From contig CM043950.1 of the NCBI GenBank assembly GCA_014529385.2, positions 155,228,045 to 155,292,044 on the forward strand: DNA of 64,000 bases, written 5' to 3'. Shown in pieces: positions 58,686-64,000 of the stretch (positions within the stretch are counted from its first letter, which is position 1; each line of letters starts with the position of its first letter). The stretch comes from Adiantum capillus-veneris. Taxonomy: Eukaryota; Streptophyta; Polypodiopsida; Polypodiales; Pteridaceae. The notes below the pieces were generated by a model that saw only the letters and a program-made list of their open reading frames with translations, was not told the origin of the DNA and ran no database searches. The translations under genes were made by a program, and so were the position numbers.

Positions 58686-59162
58686 TGAGGGAGGGGGTAT
58701 AGCGGCTTAGTACTTAGGCATCACAAAAGGATGGCGAATCCGCACACCCTTCACACATACACAAGCTCACTTCAAAACACAAAACTAGGTGGCGATTCCG
58801 CACACCTCACATGGGCAAAACATTGCAAGAAAACATACTCACAAAACCTCAAGCTTTATTTAGAGAATTAGGCGATGAAATGGGGAGCATAGGGTAGGGG
58901 GAATGAGAAGGGAGAGAGTGGTAGAGCACATGGCGGATAGGTGGGAGTTGATGGCGAAGACTCGCACGAGGATTATGGCCATCATTCTTTATTTAGTTGC
59001 CCTTCATCTTCCATAGCCAAGGGTGTAGAGGTCATGCTCAAGACAAGCATGGTGATTGCGGTGATGGTGATGGTGTGGGTGTGTGTGTGTGTGCACTAGG
59101 CACACACAGTGCATAGTGTGTTCTTTGGTGATGTTGTGTGTTTTTGTGTGATGGTGACCCCT

Positions 59163-59171
59163 CTTTATATA
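59163..59171 (-). promoter_or_regulatory. TATA box of C 5' LTR
   Basis: TATATAAAG on the minus strand in a GC-rich context (CCCCTATATAAAGAGGGG), identical in the 3' LTR. Confidence 0.65.
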
Positions 59172-60008
59172 GGGGAGGAAGGGGGAGAGAAATTCTAGAA
59201 TTTAGAAATGAAGAAATCATTATCTACATAGGCCATGTGACTGTGGGCCCCACTTGTCTGGCTGTGTGTATATGTGCCAGAACATCAGTCTCATGAGAGA
59301 GAGACTAAGAGAGAGAGATGGGTTGATGAAAAAAAGTGAGAGGTGACATGGAGAATAAAGTAATTACAAGAGGGGAGAGAGAGGAGTGTGTTCAGAGGTG
59401 AATCTGTGTGCAGATGTGTGTGAACACAAGAAAAATCAGGTAACCACCGGGTGGGGATGGGTCTGTGGGCACCTTTTTTAGTGAAACTAATTGTGTGTGA
59501 GTGTGGGGGAGGTTATTTAGCTACAATACAAGAGACATGGCGCCCTTTAGAGAGAGAGGGGGGGGTATTTGGGTCATGGGATATGATAGGAGAGAGAAAG
59601 GGGGGGTGAGGTATACTATTTTGGAAGATAGGGTAAGTTGCATGTGAGTTAGGGTGCATTATTGGTGAGTTAGAATGCATTATTGGTGAGAGGTGGGGTA
59701 GCTTGAGGGGAGAGAGAAAGGAGAAAGGACAAGGGGAAGAGAGAGGGGGTTGACCTTTTGAGTGGAGGAGAGAAAAAGGGACACACGGAGGGGCAACAGT
59801 GAAGAAAAAGGAGGCAAGGTGGAGATGGGCTGCCCCGCAGGCATGAGGTGGCCTATTTTACCTTTTTCATATATTTACATAATCATACTTTATTTTTTTC
59901 TTACTTTTTCCTATGTCTTTTATCACTCCCTCCCTAAGAGGGGGTTTTCATGGGGTGGGGATGAGAGAAGAGGGGTATGGGAGCTTGGCTTGTGAAAAGC
60001 CCCCATCA

Positions 60009-60774
60009 GTTGTAGAAGCGGTCCTAGAAGAGTAGGTTAACATTCAAGAGCTGATGATTGAGCAATCTGTCTTGCTCTTGCATGAAGTGGTCGAACATGA
60101 AGCATCAAAGGCTATGGTGAACGAATATTGGCATGGTGAGTCAAGTATGAGGTGTTTGTCATTCAAAGGACCTACAAACAGAGAGTATGCTTGGAACATA
60201 GGTAGGCTTGGTTCTCCAAGAAGAAGTGCCATTGGAAGGTAGGTTGCCAAAGGTTTATGCCATGTTGTTGATAGGTATACTTTTGAAGGTTGCTTTACAA
60301 TCAATTTTACACCGTTTGTGAAGCTCTTTGGATGCAGATTATGTTATAGAGAACCCTCTAGCATGTAGGAGCATAATGATGTATGGTGCAGATGCTTCGA
60401 AGGTGGGTAGACTGACTCATTTTGTATACCAAGAAGGCTTGTGGATCTAGGTTGTTCAAGGTTTATGGTGCGGACAGTTACATGCATAGTTGGCTTACAA
60501 GTTTACAGGTGCAAAAAAGTGGTTGATTATGCATGTACTACGGACGGATGGCTGTGCTCAATGCCATGTATTTGATCCTGGCAGAGTTTGCATCACAGTT
60601 GGGAGAGCCTATGTCTTTCCATTTGATTCGAGGGGATTCTTCAGCTGATAAAATATCTCGATCTATCTATCTACTGCTTATGTACATACTAAATATCAGT
60701 TTTCCAATATGCAATCATCTCTTATCGAAATAATGCTATGAGTGAGCATGAATGCTCAACGAGGGGATGGGCAA
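60009..60774 (+). pseudogene. Element F 3' internal region, unrecognised decayed frame
   Basis: The frame ending at 39364 continues here (VVEAVLEE, then a stop near 60033, then open from 60054 to 60240: IEQSVLLLHEVVEHEASKA). Further open pieces with Cys- and Trp-rich text follow, with several stops. None matches protease, RT, RNase H or integrase. It probably represents the C-terminal part of an F protein of unknown kind. Confidence 0.4.
60755..60774 (+). other. Polypurine tract of element F
   Basis: A purine-rich run around GAGGGGATGGGCAA directly before the TGATCG start of the 3' LTR. It is poorer than the tracts of A, B, C and G. Confidence 0.5.
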
Positions 60775-62431
60775 TGATCGTGCACCCAATTTGTGTCGAC
60801 ACATGGAGAAGCCAGAAGCAGCAGGTGCACGACATTAGGCAAGATGATGATATCGAACTTTGGCAGGACTTATATGCATATTGGAGCAGGTACGGTGGGG
60901 ATATGTATGTCAAATGCGGCAATTTACAGGTTGATGATGGTTTTTTGGAGCTCTACTACCTGAAAGCTTAACAACATGTGTGCCAATTCGGTGGACAAGT
61001 TCACCGGGATTGAAGAGTGTGATGGTCGTGGCAATCGTCACTTTAATAAAGGGAGATCTCACTCGAAGTCGTTTATGTGTAACCGCTTATGCTATTTTGT
61101 GGCCATGATGGCCTTGGCACGGGAGCATGAGCTCTTGTGTTAAGGTATTCAGAGCTATGCACGAATGATTGCCTCTCATGGGAAGGGGGTTCAAGTAGAG
61201 AGGATAATATAAAAAAAGGGAATTTTTCTATGAAACTGAAGGCATGCAGTGACCAGAAAAGCAGGGAAAAAGTTGCACCACTGGTTGTGCTTGGATGGAG
61301 GGGATGGCCAAGCCTTGCATGGGAAAGGCCAACTCTGCAAGCCAGGTGGGTGGCCATCTGTCCACATAGCGTTGCATGGGAGAGTAGGTGACGAGACCCG
61401 GGAGTTGCATGGTGAAAGGAAAGGGCAGCATGCAGAGCACTCGAGGAGAAAAAGTCGAAGCCCAGCTAGTACGAAGGGGTGAGAAGGGGCAGGTTGGCTA
61501 AAGAGAAAGGCGCCATCAAAGTTGGGTGGCCGACAGTTGTGACGGGACACAAGGTTCAATAGCACTATCTGGGGATGGCCTTGGTTGGGTGGTGAGAAGC
61601 TGAGCATGGTGGGGTGCCGTATGCAATAGCTCGCAGAGGAGGGGCCATGACAAAAAAAAAGGCGCCAGTTGGGGGGCTCACAGTACAACGAGCGCCTATG
61701 TATAAGAGAGGGCAGGACCAAGCAAAGAAAGGTGCCATCAGAGGTGAGGGCCGACGAGGGTCAACACAGGGGATGCCATGATGTGATGATGCCAAGAGGG
61801 TCAGTGCAGAAGTAGGGCTCACCACAGTTGGCCAAAGATCAGGGTGTAGGTCCGCCATTTGATTGGCAGCACTGCATATGAAGTAGGCAACTTAAACAAA
61901 CGGGCTACCAGTAGCGAGGTGAAGCCAGGATGCTTTGAAGGCAAGATTATGGACGACGCCATCATTGTACCCGAGTTTGTGTTGTGGTGATGCTTAGTTG
62001 TCTGCAATCTTTTGCGTTGGATCGATCATTCCTTTTTTCTACCTCTTGTTCGTCTAGTCTTGAGCGGGTGTCCGTTGTAGCATGTGGCTCCGGACCCGCT
62101 GACAGTGTGTGTGTACAGGGAGTGAGAGAGAGAGAGAGTGATTTTGCGAGCAATTTGTGTGCGTTTGAGGTTAGTGTAGCCTCTTATTGATTGCAGGTGT
62201 GTTTACAGACATGGGTGATGGTGTGTTGTCGGGAGAGCCTTGTGTGATTATGTCTTGAGTGTGTGTAGTCGGGACGTTTGAAAGCAAGCCAGTGCGGTGC
62301 AAATTTACAGAAAGTGTGTATGTGTGTGTGTGTGTGAATCTGCGTGGTTAGGGATGCAGGTTAATGTGTGGGCTATAGAGAGGCAAGTTTGGAGTGTGCT
62401 AGGTTTGTTCCTCCTTCCCCCTTTCCAACGG
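60775..62431 (+). mobile_element. 3' LTR of element F
   Basis: Begins TGATCGTGCACCC and ends near TTCCAACG; the 5' copy ends TTCCATCA. It is uninterrupted, so it serves as the empty-site reference for the G insertion (60966-60990). It lacks about 170 bp present in the 5' copy (junction near 61489). An ORF (60738-60971) runs across its start. Confidence 0.75.
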
Positions 62432-64000
62432 TGAACTTCCTAAGAAGTTCAATTGCATGGTCATCATTGCCTCGTTTAGGAGGTAATGCACAAGGGATGT
62501 CGTCAATAAAAACATCTTGAAATTCCTTGAGAAAATTGGATAACTCTAATTCTTTGTGATTGTTTATATTTTCCTTTGATAAAGCATTAGGCTCATTTTG
62601 AGAATCTTTAACAAAAATCATGTACACGGAAATAGAGCTCGCTCTTGACTTATTTGAAAGCTTACGTATATACAATGGGTATCGTGTAACCCAAATCCTT
62701 AGCATCTATGTACATTTTCCCTAAACCTAAAGTAGATTTTCCTTTTAGGGAATTTAACATTGGCAGCCACGCGATCAAACCATGGTGCCCCTAAGATTAC
62801 ATCCTCGTGCTTGAGAGGAGAGATAAACAAGCTCGTTATCCACACAGATTTGGACATGGAGCCTCAATTTCCCGATTAAGGGAGTGATTGAAGCTTCTTG
62901 CCCCTTGAAAGCACCATCGGTGGGTAGAACATCTCCCATCTCATAGGCTTGGATGCCTAGCTTGGTGGCCAACTCTATGGATATGAAATTGTGAGTAGAA
63001 CCAAGGTCAAGGAGAATAAAAGCATCATGTTTTGTTACCTTTCTCCAAGCATGGCATAGAGGAGATCCTTTGTGGTGAGCTTCCTCTTCTTGGACAGTTA
63101 TCCTTGCGATAACGCTCAAGCTCTTCAGGAGAGATTTTGTTTTTGCCTTTGTAAACTCCCTTCTCCTTAGATTTGTTGTTATTAGAATTTCCCTTAGGAG
63201 ACTTTTGGACATTGTCCTTCCCCTTAGGCTCATTAGAACCCTTGTTTTCCGTGGGCTTAGGATTTCTCGTAGCCCCTGTTTGGAAATTGATTCGTAAAGC
63301 CACCATGGTATGGTGTATGACCGCAAAAATGGTGCGTGGCCTTTGGGAGTTGACATACTCCTCCATTTCTTCAATTAAGCCCGCACAAAATTGTTGTTTT
63401 TGCTCTCCAAAATCCATCTTTTTGAAGACAATAGCTTTGAGATGTAAGTCCCAAAACTTGTCTACATATTTGTGAATGGATTTGTAGAAAGAGAGCTTCA
63501 AGCTTGGCCATTCGGTGAGTACTTTGTCTTTGGCATCAATGGCCAAAAATTGCTTCATAATGGAAGCTCTTAAAACTTTCCATGTTCATGGAGCTTCACC
63601 GTTTGCCCGTAGGCTAGACCACCATTGCCTGGCAGACTTTTGAAAACGCATGGCTACATCGTGTAGCTTAAAGGACTCCGTGAAGCCCTCATCTCCAAAT
63701 GCCGCATTGAATTGGTGGATGAAAGTAAAGACTTTGTCCGTAGCACAGCACCAAAGGTGCCATCGTAGGTAAGGAAAGAGATGCTCTTTTCTTCCTCTTT
63801 GAACTTCTTGAGCTTGGACGATCTCTTCCATGCGGCTAGGATTTCCTATGGCCTCTTTTTTTTTTATGGTTCAAAAGTTGCACCATCATTTTTTTCAAAA
63901 GATGAAGAATTTGAGGAAGATGGAGAAGAGGTTGACCTCTTTCTTGCTTTTTTCTTGCCTTGGTCCTCCTTGTGTGCACCATTACTTTCTTCATAAGAGG
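62432..64000 (-). pseudogene. Element D, Ty3/gypsy gag-protease and RT start
   Basis: Minus-strand gag begins beyond the window. Visible parts are a Ser/Lys-rich N-terminal region (63840-64000), IHQFNAAFGDEGF and AMRFQKSARQWWSSLRANGEAP (63586-63830), and AIDAKDKVLTEW with FCAGLIEEMEEYVNSQRP (63300-63558). The zinc-knuckle region after ERYRKDN is deleted, leaving one Cys. Protease reads FILLDLGSTHNFIS (about 62960-63020), with Leu in the D-S/T-G position. The RT entry EFQDVFIDDIPCALPP and DDHAIEL ends at about 62445, where element F begins. The RT core continues at 6315. Several frameshifts and stops are present. Confidence 0.9.

Larger units (their letters stand above)
39365..60008 (-). mobile_element. 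Element C, Tat-like Ty3/gypsy retrotransposon split by element B
   Basis: C is minus-oriented with LTRs at 39365-40948 (3') and 58436-60008 (5') and flanked by a perfect 4-bp duplication GTTG (39361-39364 and 60009-60012). Its internal region is split by element B, which inserted at ATAC (46310-46313 and 57663-57666). Without B it is about 9.3 kb. Gag-pol is clearly related to that of A and B, but its gag is closest to that of G. Confidence 0.93.
58436..60008 (-). mobile_element. 5' LTR of element C
   Basis: 1573 bp, colinear with 39365-40948 and very similar in the parts compared. TATA box TATATAAAG at 59163-59171; short (GA)n at 58649-58684; U5 hairpin at 58528-58556. No gene is supported inside it. 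Confidence 0.92.

Noticed and set aside
60009-60774. Calling the F 3' internal frame an RNase H or integrase
   Set aside because: No catalytic motif is present despite several open stretches.

Overview
The window comes from a large, repeat-dense land-plant nuclear genome. Every recognisable coding sequence belongs to an LTR retrotransposon: several Ty3/gypsy families, most of them Tat-like (a degenerate RNase H followed by a second, archaeal-type RNase H), and one Ty1/copia element. I see no cellular gene, tRNA or rRNA, and the species cannot be told from this sequence.

The window is one set of nested insertions. The outermost recognisable host is a decayed Ty3/gypsy element D (minus strand). 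Its gag-protease lies at 62432-64000 and its RT-RNase H at 4995-6315, split by about 56 kb. Sitting in the split is element F (plus strand, about 6316-62431), a pol-less element with gag remnants. F's 5' LTR is interrupted by element G (6510-31900), and its internal region by copia element E (34453-39263) and by Tat-like element C (39365-60008). G carries two insertions of LTR family 1: a single LTR (10050-12680) and full element A (16478-29392, minus). C carries full element B (46314-57662, plus), of the same family as A. Each junction is supported by a host frame or repeat that resumes on the far side, by short target duplications, or by both. Implied order of insertion is D, then F, then G/E/C, then A, the single LTR and B.

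Two rearrangements stand out. The 3.8-kb segment 12681-16477 is inverted. The 4-bp target duplications and the U5 sequence types of the two flanking family-1 LTRs are swapped in exactly the way an LTR-LTR inversion predicts, and undoing it restores both an open reading frame and a split LTR. A much smaller inversion bounded by perfect inverted repeats lies in one G LTR (8664-8797).

Three unexplained shared properties may be functional. (1) LTRs of three families carry a small hairpin with one covarying base pair, followed at once by a copy of the first nine bases of the primer-binding site. (2) Leaders between 5' LTR and gag hold strings of small (about 70-codon) ORFs, with paralogues inside one element and relatives across families. 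(3) G encodes an unknown post-gag ORF with 45-bp in-frame repeats and a hydrophobic C-terminal end.

The left edge (1-4254) is the 3' part of another decayed LTR element (H), followed by a 319-bp tandem duplication (4374-4992). All coding regions are broken, but B is close to intact: one nonsense codon and one 4-bp deletion over about 5.3 kb.
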